A stretch of DNA of 64,000 nt from JABMPJ01 sp964345005 (GCA_964345005.1 CAYFPQ010000008.1:7183-71182), one strand, 5' to 3'; positions 55,361 through 64,000 are shown, counted from the first letter of the stretch. The notes: a model not told the origin generated them from the sequence alone. Made by a program: numbers and translations.

Positions 55361-55983
55361 CGCGAGAACCGATAGAAAAGGTTCTCGCGAGTGCTGTTGC
55401 GAAAGATGAACTGCTTCTCGTCAAGCTTCCAGCCTTGCGACTCTACCGCCTCCAGAAGGCCTTTCTCGTCATGTACAAACTGGCTACCGCTACGGGTCCG
55501 CATGTTCTTGAGACGTAGAAGGCCCTTCATCAGGAACCGTTTCAACGGGCTGGTACCAGCCGGTACAACACTACATCCTACAACCATCTGGTTCGCCGGA
55601 CACGCGCTCAACCCGGTAATAGTCCGGACCACCTGGTCATACGGCATCCAGTTCAGCAGGCGTATACACGCAATCAGGTCTACCGCCATCTGCGAGCAGT
55701 CCGTATCGAAGATACTCCCCTCAATGAGCTCGTAGGCGTCCGGGCGCTCCATTTTCTTACGCGCCTCGGCCAACATATCCCCAGAAATGTCAACTCCGAT
55801 GACCTTGGCGCCTATCTCGTCGTACTGGGGGATCCACCGCCCCGTGCCAAAGGGGCAATCCAGAATGGTAGAGGGAGGCGTCTCCTGTAGCCACCCACCA
55901 AAGACCTTCACCTCGTTCCACCACCGCGAAGACCGTTGGCGCTTCTCGTCATAGCGGCTCGCGACGCTTCCGGTGTATCTCAT
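55357..55983 (-). CDS. Class I SAM-dependent methyltransferase
   Basis: 208 residues. The SAM-binding motif is ILDCPFGTGRWI (about 40) with GAKVIGVDISGDMLAEAR next and DLIACIRLLNWMP (about 102) as motif IV. Cysteine replaces the usual valine/glycine in LDCPFGTG. The C-terminal part (RLKNMRTRSGSQFV) is variable. The ATG at 55983 is preferred; a GTG at 56001 would overlap the upstream gene by 14 bases. It follows the ParB-like gene on the same strand and may act on a sugar, lipid or small peptide. Confidence 0.8.
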   Translation of the reverse strand: MRYTGSVASRYDEKRQRSSRWWNEVKVFGGWLQETPPSTILDCPFGTGRWIPQYDEIGAKVIGVDISGDMLAEARKKMERPDAYELIEGSIFDTDCSQMAVDLIACIRLLNWMPYDQVVRTITGLSACPANQMVVGCSVVPAGTSPLKRFLMKGLLRLKNMRTRSGSQFVHDEKGLLEAVESQGWKLDEKQFIFRNSTRENLFYRFSR

Positions 55984-55987
55984 ATCT

Positions 55988-56767
55988 CTACTCTCGCCCA
56001 CTGCGACCTCTCACATACGTATCCAGGATATCGGTTGCCAGCGACCGGTCCATTGCCCCATTCGCCACCAAGGGCCAGCCCTCCGCGGACCGCGAGTCGA
56101 CGATCAGTGGCCACCAGCGGCGAAGCTGAACGGGTATATGCGCATGGCCCAGGTGTACCATCGCCGCCGTCCGGTGCTTTCCGCCCCTGACGAAAAAGCA
56201 GGACTGTTCCCCGTTCGTCATCAGGTGCCCTTCGATATCGCGGTAGCGTTCGTGAACAAACCCATTCTGTTCAATCAGAGCCGTAACCCGCTTGAGCCGC
56301 TCATACTCGAACTCGACCTTCTGCTCCGTTGCCGGGCCGTAGAAAGAGACCCCGTGCTCGGGCCCCAGCCCACGCTCTCCCGGCGGGGGACGCCGTTCCT
56401 GACGCATCAGCCAGGGCAATTCCCATTGCGGCAGGTCCTCACCCGTCCGTCCGGTCTGCGGCAGTCCGTACATCCCGGATACAGAACCGGGGGTGAATTC
56501 GTTATAGAAGTTCGCCAGTGCTTCCGAACCATCGCGCAATGCAGCCAGGAACGGGTGTGCAGCATCGTATCGGAAAGCGCCCTGCATGCGTAGACACTCG
56601 ACCGGAAGCATCAGGCGAACCGGTCGTTTCTCGGTCCAGTAGGCATACGGCAGCGCGTCATCGATGCTGTCGCACCTGATGACCAGAGCCGGTTTCCGGC
56701 GGCCCCTGGCAGCCCCCACGGAAGACCGCAGGGCACCTAGCAGCCGTTCTCTTAGCTTGGACGCCAT
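55988..56767 (-). CDS. ParB/sulfiredoxin-like-fold protein associated with a methyltransferase
   Basis: 259 residues from the ATG at 56767 (GAGAGG just upstream). The region FVRGGKHRTAAMVHLGHAHIPVQLR (in pieces: GGKHRTAAMVHLGH near 210) resembles the GxHR-A-A-LG motif of ParB-like nuclease folds. Other features are LMLPVECLRMQGAFRYDAAH and GVSFYGPATEQKVEFEYERL. Similar proteins sit beside methyltransferases in lipopolysaccharide clusters, where they are annotated only as hypothetical. A nucleoside-triphosphate or phosphotransfer activity is possible. Five bases separate it from the methyltransferase gene. Confidence 0.6.
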   Translation of the reverse strand: MASKLRERLLGALRSSVGAARGRRKPALVIRCDSIDDALPYAYWTEKRPVRLMLPVECLRMQGAFRYDAAHPFLAALRDGSEALANFYNEFTPGSVSGMYGLPQTGRTGEDLPQWELPWLMRQERRPPPGERGLGPEHGVSFYGPATEQKVEFEYERLKRVTALIEQNGFVHERYRDIEGHLMTNGEQSCFFVRGGKHRTAAMVHLGHAHIPVQLRRWWPLIVDSRSAEGWPLVANGAMDRSLATDILDTYVRGRSGRE

Positions 56768-56871
56768 ATACCTCTCGCGTTGATAAACCTCGCGGATGAG
56801 TGCGCATTCTCTTATAGTGCCGCCAACTTGAGAAGTGTTTTCTTCATGGTGCGCAAGCACGCTGCAGACAG

Positions 56872-57777
56872 ATGACCGCTAACACAGCCACCCCCAACTT
56901 GGATCAACCGCGCTGGTACGACCCCATGCTCAGCCTGGGCATGCGCTGGGCCGCCAGCGGCCTGCTGCCCGCGTCGTGGTTTCGTTCGGCAATCCCCGCT
57001 GCCGAGACGCGTCACGTTTCAGGCGAGTTTCCTTCCCTTGAGATCGTCTCGCATTGCTGGCAATACGCACGCACACTCGTCTACCAGCTCAGTTCGTTCA
57101 TCAACCACCCTCCCACTAAGCTCAAACTCACCGTGACCGTGTTCTATGCGGAGTCGGACGTCGATACGGTGGCTCTGCTCGACTTCATCGGACAGCACGA
57201 TGTCCCCAACGTCACATGGAATTGGCAATGTCTGCCGGAGAGTGAACTCATGCGCCGCTGCATCGGACGCAATCGCGCCGCGCTTGCCTCGCAGGCCGAC
57301 TGGGTGTGGATGACCGACTGCGATATCGTCTTTCACGCAAACTGTCTCGACTCACTCGCCGAACAGCTTAAGGGACGTAACGATGTGCTGGTATATCCCC
57401 GCCAGGAACGGACCACACCCATGCTCTCCGACTCAAGCGACATTCTCCAGAAAGGCCAAGCACCCGAATTGGTCGATATCGACACATCCGCGTTCGAGCT
57501 GTTCGAACGCGACCGCGCCAAGGGCGCCTTCCAGATTATTCACGGTGACGTCGCCCGCGCAATCGGCTACTGCAATGGCCTGCGTGTCTATCACACCCCC
57601 ACAGACCACTGGCGCAAGACCTACGAGGATCGCACGTTCCGTTGGCTACTGGGGTCGCAGGGCGTACCCCTGGAGATCGACGGGGTCTACCAAATCCGGC
57701 ACATTACGAAAGGCCGCTACAAGAAGGACTCTGTGTCATCCAGGGTTAGAAGCAAGATCCGTCGTATGCAGGAATAG
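56872..57777 (+). CDS. GT-A fold glycosyltransferase (family 2 type)
   Basis: 301 residues. After an N-terminal basic part, the GT-A core has SLEIVSHCWQYARTLVYQLSS, KLTVTVFYAESD and the metal-binding ADWVWMTDCDIVF (DCD, about 145), with AFQIIHGDVARAIGYCNG later. It uses a nucleotide sugar in the cytoplasm and extends a surface glycan. First of three plus-strand glycan genes spaced by five bases or overlapping, divergent from the ParB-like gene. Confidence 0.8.
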   Translation: MTANTATPNLDQPRWYDPMLSLGMRWAASGLLPASWFRSAIPAAETRHVSGEFPSLEIVSHCWQYARTLVYQLSSFINHPPTKLKLTVTVFYAESDVDTVALLDFIGQHDVPNVTWNWQCLPESELMRRCIGRNRAALASQADWVWMTDCDIVFHANCLDSLAEQLKGRNDVLVYPRQERTTPMLSDSSDILQKGQAPELVDIDTSAFELFERDRAKGAFQIIHGDVARAIGYCNGLRVYHTPTDHWRKTYEDRTFRWLLGSQGVPLEIDGVYQIRHITKGRYKKDSVSSRVRSKIRRMQE

Positions 57778-57782
57778 CTACA

Positions 57783-58826
57783 ATGGCAGAACGGACCTAC
57801 TTCCTCGTCAACGACACCCGCTATGACAACCATCACGGCGGCCTGACGGTCATCCGCAACCTGCACGCCGCTATGAGTGCACGCGGATGGACCTGCACCG
57901 GTTCGCTTCCCGTCAGTGCTACCGCGTCACGCCTGAACCGGGTCCGTGCGCCGCTCAACGCAGCCCACCTCGTCATCGTTAACGGTGAGGGATCGCTTCA
58001 CCACGACACCCGAAACACTCAGCGCCTGCTCGCCATCTGCACCGCTCTGCAGCGCACCCATCCTGTCGCCATTATCAACGCCAGTTGGCAGAACAACGAC
58101 CCCGCGCGCTGGAAGCCCGTGCTGGACGCGTGCACCACAATCTATGCGCGAGATCGTCGGAGCCAGGAGAACCTCAATGGCATTGGTGTTGAGGCCGACT
58201 ATGCTCCCGACCTCACATTCTATGACTACCATGAATACCCCAAAACCGACGGCGGCCACTATGCCTGCACAGACTCGGTGATCGCCAGTCGAACAGAGTG
58301 GGCGCTCGAGTTGTGCAGACACGATCCGGACATGGATTTCATAACACTATTCACAAGACACCTTGACCACCTACGCGGTGCCAGAGACTGGGGTAGACGA
58401 CTCAAGTATGCGGTCTACCCCCCCGTCGCACGTTGGTTCCCCGAGGATATTCCCGCCCGATACCGGGCGCTCTGCTACGCAGTGGATGACACGTCGCAGC
58501 TACTCGCTCGTATCGCATCCTCTCGAGCGGTCTGCGCCGGGCGCTATCACGCGCTCTGCTTTGCCCTGCAACAGAACACACCGTTCGTTGCTGTCCCTTC
58601 GAACTCCGTTAAGATCGAAGCACTGATAGCCGATGTAGGGCTCGCGCAGGACTCCTATCTGTACTACAGAAGAGACAGCGTATCCCTACTCGCCGCGCTG
58701 GAGCATGCAGCCGACGCTCACGCCGAGGCCGAAACCGCCATTGCTGCGTTCAACCTGTCGGCGCGACGGCGGATCAATGCCATGTTTGATTCGCTTACCG
58801 GACACCAGCAGGAGCCGGCGGAATGA
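57783..58826 (+). CDS. Polysaccharide pyruvyltransferase-like protein
   Basis: 347 residues. YFLVNDTRYDNHHGGLTVIRNLH opens a Rossmann-type domain and HLVIVNGEGSLHHDT (about 63) is the family's conserved motif (G-E-G-S-L/H). The C-terminal half has SRAVCAGRYHALCFALQQ (about 250) and VAVPSNSVKIEAL, the second half of the nucleotide pocket. Such enzymes add a pyruvate ketal from PEP to sugars or are used as glycosyltransferases. It overlaps the next gene by ATGA. Confidence 0.8.
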   Translation: MAERTYFLVNDTRYDNHHGGLTVIRNLHAAMSARGWTCTGSLPVSATASRLNRVRAPLNAAHLVIVNGEGSLHHDTRNTQRLLAICTALQRTHPVAIINASWQNNDPARWKPVLDACTTIYARDRRSQENLNGIGVEADYAPDLTFYDYHEYPKTDGGHYACTDSVIASRTEWALELCRHDPDMDFITLFTRHLDHLRGARDWGRRLKYAVYPPVARWFPEDIPARYRALCYAVDDTSQLLARIASSRAVCAGRYHALCFALQQNTPFVAVPSNSVKIEALIADVGLAQDSYLYYRRDSVSLLAALEHAADAHAEAETAIAAFNLSARRRINAMFDSLTGHQQEPAE

Positions 58827-59899
58827 CAGACTACTTCTTCGTATCCTCACCGCTCCACTTCCTGATCGCGGCGAACATCGCGATTCAGGAAGCACAGAAC
58901 GAGAGTGTCCTCGTCGTCATGTCCCGCGATGCAGAGGTGGCCGACCGGTTTCGCATCGCCGCCGAGAAGCACCCCGACATCTTCAACAGGGTCGTCGCCC
59001 TTCCGCACGAAGTGCATCAAAGCAGGGATATTCGCGATCCGCGCCTTCGGGTCATCAACGAGCTACTCACGGGTGTTGACGATGTGCGTATCCTGACGGG
59101 TAACGATCGTCGGCTCGAGTTCCAGTACGCCATGCACATAGCGTCACAAGGCAGGAACCGGCCCAAGGGCGTCTACATGGACGAGGGAGCCATAACTTAC
59201 TTCGGACACAAGTCCATGGGGAACTTCGCTCACCGTTACATCGATCCGCTCGCCAAGCGCCTCTTCATCGGACGCTGGTACAAGCCAGCCCTGACCACCG
59301 GCGCATCCGACTGGGTGGAGACGATCTACGCAGCCTTCCCCGAACACGTCCATCCCCTCCTGAAACAGAAACAGCTTGTAAAGATCGCCCCGGAGCCGTT
59401 CGCCCTGCCTCAGTTCAGAGCACTGGCGAAAGACCTGCTCCCCGATGGTGAAGAATACGCGGAAGCCCTCTTGGGAGTGAAACTGGTAGTCACCCTCCCC
59501 CACGAGGCCAGCTACGTCAATGCGCCACAGACATACGAAGCGGTCAGCAGTACTCTCCTGGACCACTTTGCGCCCTCACAGGTTGCCATCAAGCCTCACC
59601 CCCGCATTACGGATCGAGAGGTCCTGGGACGAATGTTCCCGGGCGCGTCCATCCTTGAACAAACGACCGGCATGGAAGTGCTGTTGACACTACTGGATGA
59701 CGACTGCCTCGTCGCGGGTGATATATCGTCAACGCTATTGACGACCAAGTGGCTTCGCCCGGCCCTGCCGCTGGTCGCCCTGATGGTTCACGACTCAGCG
59801 CCCAAATTGATGACAGACCTCTACGCAGCGCTCCGAATCCCCACGGTTACACCCACTGATCTGCCTCAGTGGCTGCAAGCAGCGCCTGCGAATCGATGA
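58823..59899 (+). CDS. Polysialyltransferase-like glycosyltransferase
   Basis: 358 residues. Opening YFFVSSPLHFLIAANIAI is typical of the bacterial polysialyltransferase/GT52 group, and KPHPRITDREVL (about 257) carries the conserved HP motif; GVYMDEGAITYFG (about 113) is the D/E-D/E-G motif. The family transfers sialic-acid-like or other sugars to surface glycans. It is the last gene of this plus-strand group. Which sugar is used cannot be told; no sialic acid synthesis genes are in the window. Confidence 0.65.
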   Translation: MTDYFFVSSPLHFLIAANIAIQEAQNESVLVVMSRDAEVADRFRIAAEKHPDIFNRVVALPHEVHQSRDIRDPRLRVINELLTGVDDVRILTGNDRRLEFQYAMHIASQGRNRPKGVYMDEGAITYFGHKSMGNFAHRYIDPLAKRLFIGRWYKPALTTGASDWVETIYAAFPEHVHPLLKQKQLVKIAPEPFALPQFRALAKDLLPDGEEYAEALLGVKLVVTLPHEASYVNAPQTYEAVSSTLLDHFAPSQVAIKPHPRITDREVLGRMFPGASILEQTTGMEVLLTLLDDDCLVAGDISSTLLTTKWLRPALPLVALMVHDSAPKLMTDLYAALRIPTVTPTDLPQWLQAAPANR

Positions 59900-59954
59900 T
59901 CGGTGCTTTCATCTCAGCGAAGCCGGGAATGCAAGTTCTCTACTGTCCGGCCTC

Positions 59955-60353
59955 CTATGTTTGCTCAAATTGCCAGAAGGCGCCCGGCGCGAGCGTTCTG
60001 ATCCCGCAGGGCGTATCCAGGTCGAGAAGGTCCTTGTCGCCTGCGATGATACAGGCACATTGTCCGGCAACCGCAGTGGCGATGATGGAGTCATCATCCG
60101 GATCCCGACAGACAGGCGTGGCGAGAGGCAAGGCTGTCACGGTCTCGCATCGCGACCTAATTAGCCGTACAGCAGCACTTGCTTCGCGTGCTGTGAACTT
60201 GAACTTGCCCGTTAGCTTGTCTTTCAACTCAGCGAGGATGAACTTCGACAGTACGACTTCATGATTGAGCACGCAGTGCTCAAGAAGCTCGTTGCATACT
60301 CCGTGGGAGATGAACGCCGCGATGAACACATTTGTGTCGAGTACCAGCCTCAT
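59955..60353 (-). CDS. PIN-domain toxin
   Basis: 132 residues. The PIN acidic residues are in order: LDTNVFIAAF (Asp 6), ELKDKL (Glu 42), DPDDDSIIATA (Asp near 85-87) and IIAGDKDLLDL (Asp 106 and 110). These ribonucleases act on tRNA or other RNA. The gene overlaps the antitoxin gene by ATGA, so the two are coupled. It matches the family of putative toxin-antitoxin PIN proteins. Confidence 0.88.
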   Translation of the reverse strand: MRLVLDTNVFIAAFISHGVCNELLEHCVLNHEVVLSKFILAELKDKLTGKFKFTAREASAAVRLIRSRCETVTALPLATPVCRDPDDDSIIATAVAGQCACIIAGDKDLLDLDTPCGIRTLAPGAFWQFEQT

Positions 60354-60568
60354 GACACGAGATTGAACACGTCTTGATCTGTATAGATACCTCGGCGCGA
60401 CGCCTTGGCGACCATTGAGTTGCGCAGCGTGCGGAAGCGGCGAACGAACATGTAGTCGCGTAGCGACTCGCGAACGATGTCGCTGCGGGACACACCGTCA
60501 GCCTGAGATATCTTATCGAGCTCTGAACGCATTTCCTCAGGAACGCTGATGGTTATCGTGCTTCTCAT
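60350..60568 (-). CDS. Ribbon-helix-helix antitoxin
   Basis: 72 residues. MRSTITISVPEEMRSELDKI is the ribbon and GVSRSDIVRESLRDYM the two helices of the CopG/ribbon-helix-helix fold; the C-terminus (TLRNSMVAKASRRG) would wrap the toxin. It is preceded by a promoter whose -10 box lies within a palindrome likely to be its own operator. Confidence 0.88.
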   Translation of the reverse strand: MRSTITISVPEEMRSELDKISQADGVSRSDIVRESLRDYMFVRRFRTLRNSMVAKASRRGIYTDQDVFNLVS

Positions 60569-60588
60569 AAATCACTCCTTGTCATCGT

Positions 60589-60624
60589 CTGTAATAGAAT
60601 ATCTTACAGGCTGAGTTGGGTCAA
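60589..60624 (-). promoter_or_regulatory. Promoter and operator palindrome of the PIN toxin-antitoxin operon
   Basis: On the minus strand TTGACC (60619-60624), a 17-base spacer and TATTCT (60596-60601). CTGTAA-N9-TTACAG (60589-60609) is a perfect inverted repeat overlapping the -10 box, as expected for repression by the RHH protein. Confidence 0.7.
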
Positions 60625-60708
60625 TCAGTTTTCTTGCCGGAAGGCGATGTCGAGCAGATCGATTGAAATCAGACTCCCCAAAACAGAATCACGGGCCGAG
60701 CAGAGCCG

Positions 60709-62274
60709 CTACCGCTCAGATGGTGCCTGAAAACGTTCTCTGAGCATGTGAGCGGCCTGCTTGGGCTGACGTTTTGCGTCGAGGAGACCGCAGTGGCGTT
60801 TGTAGCGTTTCTTGCGGAGGGTGGCGTAGTCTTGAAAGGACCAGATAAAGAAGCCGGCACATGCCGGGTGAGCGGCGATGGTGTCGAGGTCGCGTGTGAT
60901 GCGCTCGACCTGGTACTGCTCCATCGGCTCGTCGCCCCGGACGGTATGCGGACTGTTCGAACATTCGCTGACCAGGGCGACACCGGTGGCGCAGTAATCG
61001 ACGACTTCGTCCAGCACATCCAGCTCGTAGTTGCAGCCCCAGACATCGGCGACGTTGAGCGTGTTCTGCCGCTTGGCGCGGTAGAGATGGTTCTCGGCGT
61101 AGATAGTGAAGCGATCGGGGTCCAGCTCGTGCGCAATGTCGTTCAAGTGCTCGTACACCGGTCTCGAGCGTGATTCGTTGCCAAGGCCCCACAGGATAAC
61201 GCTTGGATGATGACGATCTCGCAGGATCATGCCGCGCAACTGGCGCTCCGCCGCGCTGAGCCACTTGCCGGTCGTCACACTCTTCCACGTCGCAATCTCT
61301 GCATAGACCAGGATGCCCAGCTCGTCGCACGCATCCAGGAATGCAGGGTGCTGCGGATAGTGCGCGAGGCGTACGGCGTTCAGACCCAGCTCCTTGATGG
61401 CTTTTGCATCGGCGCGGTGTTGTTCGAGAGGCAGCGCGGAACCATGACCCGGCATGCTCTCGTGACGATTACAGCCGCGAATCTCAACGCGGCGACCATT
61501 GAGAATGAAGCCTTCGCCGCGGCGAAACTCAATCGTGCGCACACCAAAACGCTTGCGGACCCAATCGACCGGTTTCCGGTCCACGCTCAGCGTTCCGACC
61601 GCAGTATACAGGACCGGATTGTCGACATCCCATCGCTCGAAGGCGGACAGATTGTCAATCGAAGCATGGCCCTCCGCATCGGCCTCTGCCTCAGCTACAC
61701 AGGCTCCGTTCGCCGATATGATCTGCCACTCGACCCGCGCAGCACTCGCCGCATCACTGATCCGGCAGTCAATCGTGATGGCGTCGTTGGTGCAACGGAT
61801 ATGGATGCTTTCATCGTCGAAGTGAACCGCGGGGCGACGTTCCAACCAGACGCGGCCGGCGAGGCCACCGTAGAGGACGAAGTCCGGGTCTTTGATCCCC
61901 GGCAACACATGTCGATGGTGTTTGTTGCTCAGCGTGATCGTGAGCTCGTTCTCGCCATCGACAAGTAGCGCATCCGAGACATTGATGCAGAAACCGAGAT
62001 AGGCGCCATCCACGTGCCCCAGGCACTTACCGTTAAGCTCGACCTTCCCTCTTCCGTAAAACCCCTCGGAGCACAGAAACCACTCGCCCTGCCCGCTCCG
62101 GGCTTCAGGTCCAAGCGTGAACGTGCACGTGTAGGCGCCCTTCCCGCGATAGTATGAAACGCCGTCGAGGAACGTGTCGTCAACGTTCCAGCAATGTGGA
62201 AGCGTCACGGTCTCGCGCTTGCGTCGCTGCTGAAACAGCCACCCCTCGTTCAGATCAATGCGCTCTCGTTGCAT
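60709..62274 (-). CDS. GH2 family glycosidase (beta-galactosidase/glucuronidase type), short form
   Basis: 521 residues from the ATG at 62274. N-terminal sugar-binding jelly roll (LNEGWLFQQRR, then LPHCWNVDDTFLDGVSYYRGKG), an Ig-like domain to about 255, then the TIM barrel with GCNRHESMPGHG, LGLNAVRLAHYPQHP, acid/base ILWGLGNESRS (about 385) and nucleophile ALVSECSN (about 455). GH2 enzymes remove terminal beta-linked sugars. There is no signal peptide, so it acts in the cytoplasm. It lacks the C-terminal domains of LacZ. The gene stands alone. Confidence 0.88.
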   Translation of the reverse strand: MQRERIDLNEGWLFQQRRKRETVTLPHCWNVDDTFLDGVSYYRGKGAYTCTFTLGPEARSGQGEWFLCSEGFYGRGKVELNGKCLGHVDGAYLGFCINVSDALLVDGENELTITLSNKHHRHVLPGIKDPDFVLYGGLAGRVWLERRPAVHFDDESIHIRCTNDAITIDCRISDAASAARVEWQIISANGACVAEAEADAEGHASIDNLSAFERWDVDNPVLYTAVGTLSVDRKPVDWVRKRFGVRTIEFRRGEGFILNGRRVEIRGCNRHESMPGHGSALPLEQHRADAKAIKELGLNAVRLAHYPQHPAFLDACDELGILVYAEIATWKSVTTGKWLSAAERQLRGMILRDRHHPSVILWGLGNESRSRPVYEHLNDIAHELDPDRFTIYAENHLYRAKRQNTLNVADVWGCNYELDVLDEVVDYCATGVALVSECSNSPHTVRGDEPMEQYQVERITRDLDTIAAHPACAGFFIWSFQDYATLRKKRYKRHCGLLDAKRQPKQAAHMLRERFQAPSER

Positions 62275-62423
62275 GGATGTCACAGTAGCAATTCCCTTCT
62301 TGCACGACAAGGAAGGTGGCAATCGGCATTGACTTATCTCCCCGCCTGCTATAGGACTCCTGACATTCCATCTTCACCGGCACGACGAATTTGCCGTCCA
62401 TATTTACTTAATCAAGGAGCACC

Positions 62424-64000
62424 GTGCCCGACACATCTCAGCCCCACATCTACCGGCGACTCTTGAAGCTCGCGCGGCCCTACTCAGGGCGGCTCGCGGC
62501 GGGGGTCCTGTGCGGTATTCTGTTTGCCGGATCGACTGCCGGGGCACTTCCCCTTGTGCGTGATGTACTGCCTCGCTTCGTCAATATAGGAGAGCAGGCA
62601 TCGTTGGCTGCAACCTTGGGAATCGTCGCGTTGCTCTTGGCGGTCGCGGCACTGCGTGGAATCGGCGCTTTCCTTGCCATCTACCTGGTGCAGTGGGTGG
62701 CTAACCGTGTGGTGTTGGACCTCCGCAAGAGCTCGGTCGATCACCTGATGCAACTCTCCATCGCCCACTACAGCCAGGCTCGAACGGGAGAGGCACTCTC
62801 GCGCACGTTGAACGATGCCGAGCATCTCCAGTTTGGGGCGTCGAACGTGCTGCGCGATCTGGTAAAGCAGCCCTTCGTATTAATCTTCACGCTGGGATAC
62901 GTGTTCTGGGAGGACTGGATCCTGGCCCTATGCTCCCTGATCCTGTTTCCAGCCTGCCTGATACCGATTCTCTCCTTCGGTCGCAGAGCGAGAAAGGCGG
63001 CTCGATCACGTCAGGAGCGCCTGGCTGACCTGGTGGTAATGCTCCAGGAATCACTCTACGGAATCCGCGTTGTGAAGGCGTTCTGCGGAGAGGAGCGCGA
63101 GGCGTCGCAGTTCAAGAAAGGCGCGCAGTCCTACTTCCGCTTCGCCATGAAGGCAATTACGGCAAGGGCGTCGGTCGCCCCGGTGGTCATCTTCATCAGC
63201 GCCATCGGCATGTCCTTCGCACTCGTTTACGCTAACCGGTCCGGCATGGCATGGAACGAGTTCATCGCACTGCTCCTGGCACTGGCCGTGCTGTACGATC
63301 CGATCAAACGACTGGGCAAGGTGCACGTTAACATGCAGCCGATACGAGCGTCGGCCGAGCGTATTTTCGAACTGCTGGACACACCTATCGATGTGACGGA
63401 CCGGCCGGAAGCCATCGAGATGTCCGCGGCACCCGAGGACATCGTCTTTGAAGACGTGTCATTCCGCTATGGCGATAGCGCAGTCCTGCAGAACATCAAC
63501 CTGCATGTGAAGGCTGGCGAGAAGATCGCGCTCGTCGGCGCGTCGGGATCGGGCAAGACAACGCTCGTCAGTCTCCTGTTGCGTTTCTTCGATGTGAGCG
63601 AAGGCAAGCTCTCGATGGATGGGCAGGACATGCGCGATTACACCATGGCCTCAATTCGCCGGCATATCGGCCTCGTCACGCAAGACACGTTCCTTTTCAA
63701 CGATACCGTCGCCAACAACATACGCTACGGCAATGTGAACGCCACAATGGAGGAAGTGGAGGCCGCCGCGACGCTCGCCCATGCCCACGACTTTGTCAGC
63801 GTGATGGAGGACGGCTACGAAACGATCATCGGCGAACACGGCGTGCGTCTTTCCGGTGGCCAGAAACAGCGCATAGCCATAGCACGCGCCATCCTCACGA
63901 ACCCGAAAATTCTGGTCCTCGACGAAGCCACCAGCGCGCTGGATACAGAGTCGGAGCGCCAGGTTCAGCTCGCGTTGGATGAGGCCACGACAGGTCGCAC
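62424..64000 (+). CDS. MsbA-type ABC exporter, cut by the window edge
   Basis: 525 residues are visible, the rest lies to the right. GTG start with AAGGAG nine bases upstream. The transmembrane half has about six helices (residues 20-300) and the ATPase half has FEDVSFRYGD (about 339), Walker A GASGSGKTTL (about 372), LSGGQKQRIAIARA (about 477) and Walker B ILVLDEATSALD (about 497). It resembles lipid A/lipid exporters; with the glycosyltransferases nearby a role in lipopolysaccharide transport is plausible, but other lipid or peptide substrates are possible. Confidence 0.9.
   Translation, partial: MPDTSQPHIYRRLLKLARPYSGRLAAGVLCGILFAGSTAGALPLVRDVLPRFVNIGEQASLAATLGIVALLLAVAALRGIGAFLAIYLVQWVANRVVLDLRKSSVDHLMQLSIAHYSQARTGEALSRTLNDAEHLQFGASNVLRDLVKQPFVLIFTLGYVFWEDWILALCSLILFPACLIPILSFGRRARKAARSRQERLADLVVMLQESLYGIRVVKAFCGEEREASQFKKGAQSYFRFAMKAITARASVAPVVIFISAIGMSFALVYANRSGMAWNEFIALLLALAVLYDPIKRLGKVHVNMQPIRASAERIFELLDTPIDVTDRPEAIEMSAAPEDIVFEDVSFRYGDSAVLQNINLHVKAGEKIALVGASGSGKTTLVSLLLRFFDVSEGKLSMDGQDMRDYTMASIRRHIGLVTQDTFLFNDTVANNIRYGNVNATMEEVEAAATLAHAHDFVSVMEDGYETIIGEHGVRLSGGQKQRIAIARAILTNPKILVLDEATSALDTESERQVQLALDEATTGR

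Overview
The window is a GC-rich bacterial chromosome segment with three 10-N assembly gaps, each inside a gene. Lipobox and signal-peptide proteins, several small outer-membrane barrels, LolA-like and MsbA-like proteins and lipopolysaccharide-type glycosyltransferases indicate a Gram-negative cell. Pyruvate:ferredoxin oxidoreductase, a complete Rnf complex, a bacterial V-type ATPase of the E-DUF2764-A-B-D-I-K type and GTP-dependent PEP carboxykinase indicate an anaerobic fermenter. Together with many families of small intergenic repeats this fits a member of the PVC group, most likely Kiritimatiellota. That assignment is inference from gene content, not from a marker gene.

Layout. 1-441 is the end of a helical, PhoU-like protein. 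611-17092 (minus strand) is an alpha-glucan degradation cluster: a small outer-membrane protein, a 2174-residue secreted protein with two GH13 amylase domains, a secreted GH57 enzyme with starch-binding modules, a lipoprotein pullulanase and a cytoplasmic GH13 enzyme. 17395-23991 (plus) holds envelope genes: a LolA-like protein, a frameshifted small exported protein, YidD, a helical-repeat membrane protein, a lipoprotein, a PAP2 phosphatase, a small membrane protein and a zinc-ribbon protein. 24092-41129 (plus) is the energy core: class II aldolase, PFOR, V-ATPase operon, rnfABCDGE operon. 41198-42390 is a REP-associated transposase gene with identical hairpins on both sides and a decaying tandem array of hairpin-derived units. 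42436-44637 (minus) pairs a DUF1638 protein with a PurF-like protein that lacks the glutaminase cysteine. 44836-46810 holds two outer-membrane proteins, followed by GTP-PEPCK, a Doc/AbrB toxin-antitoxin pair, lipoyl synthase and tRNA-Glu(CTC). 51110-59899 holds an outer-membrane protein and a glycan-assembly cluster (two GT9 enzymes, a methyltransferase, a ParB-like-fold protein, a GT-A glycosyltransferase, a pyruvyltransferase-like and a polysialyltransferase-like protein). The window ends with a PIN/RHH toxin-antitoxin pair, a GH2 glycosidase and an MsbA-type ABC exporter cut by the right edge.

How the parts fit: extracellular starch- or glycogen-like polymers would be cut by the secreted GH13/GH57/pullulanase set and the oligomers finished by the cytoplasmic GH13. 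Aldolase and PFOR would carry the carbon to acetyl-CoA and reduced ferredoxin, Rnf would convert ferredoxin reducing power into an ion gradient, and the V-ATPase, whose proteolipid has the glutamine/glutamate ligands of Na+-type rings, would couple that gradient to ATP. The most unusual items are the tandem-domain transposase with its REP array, the PurF-like/DUF1638 pair, the glycan cluster with the ParB-like protein, the YidD variant, and the hexamer-repeat hairpins between genes.
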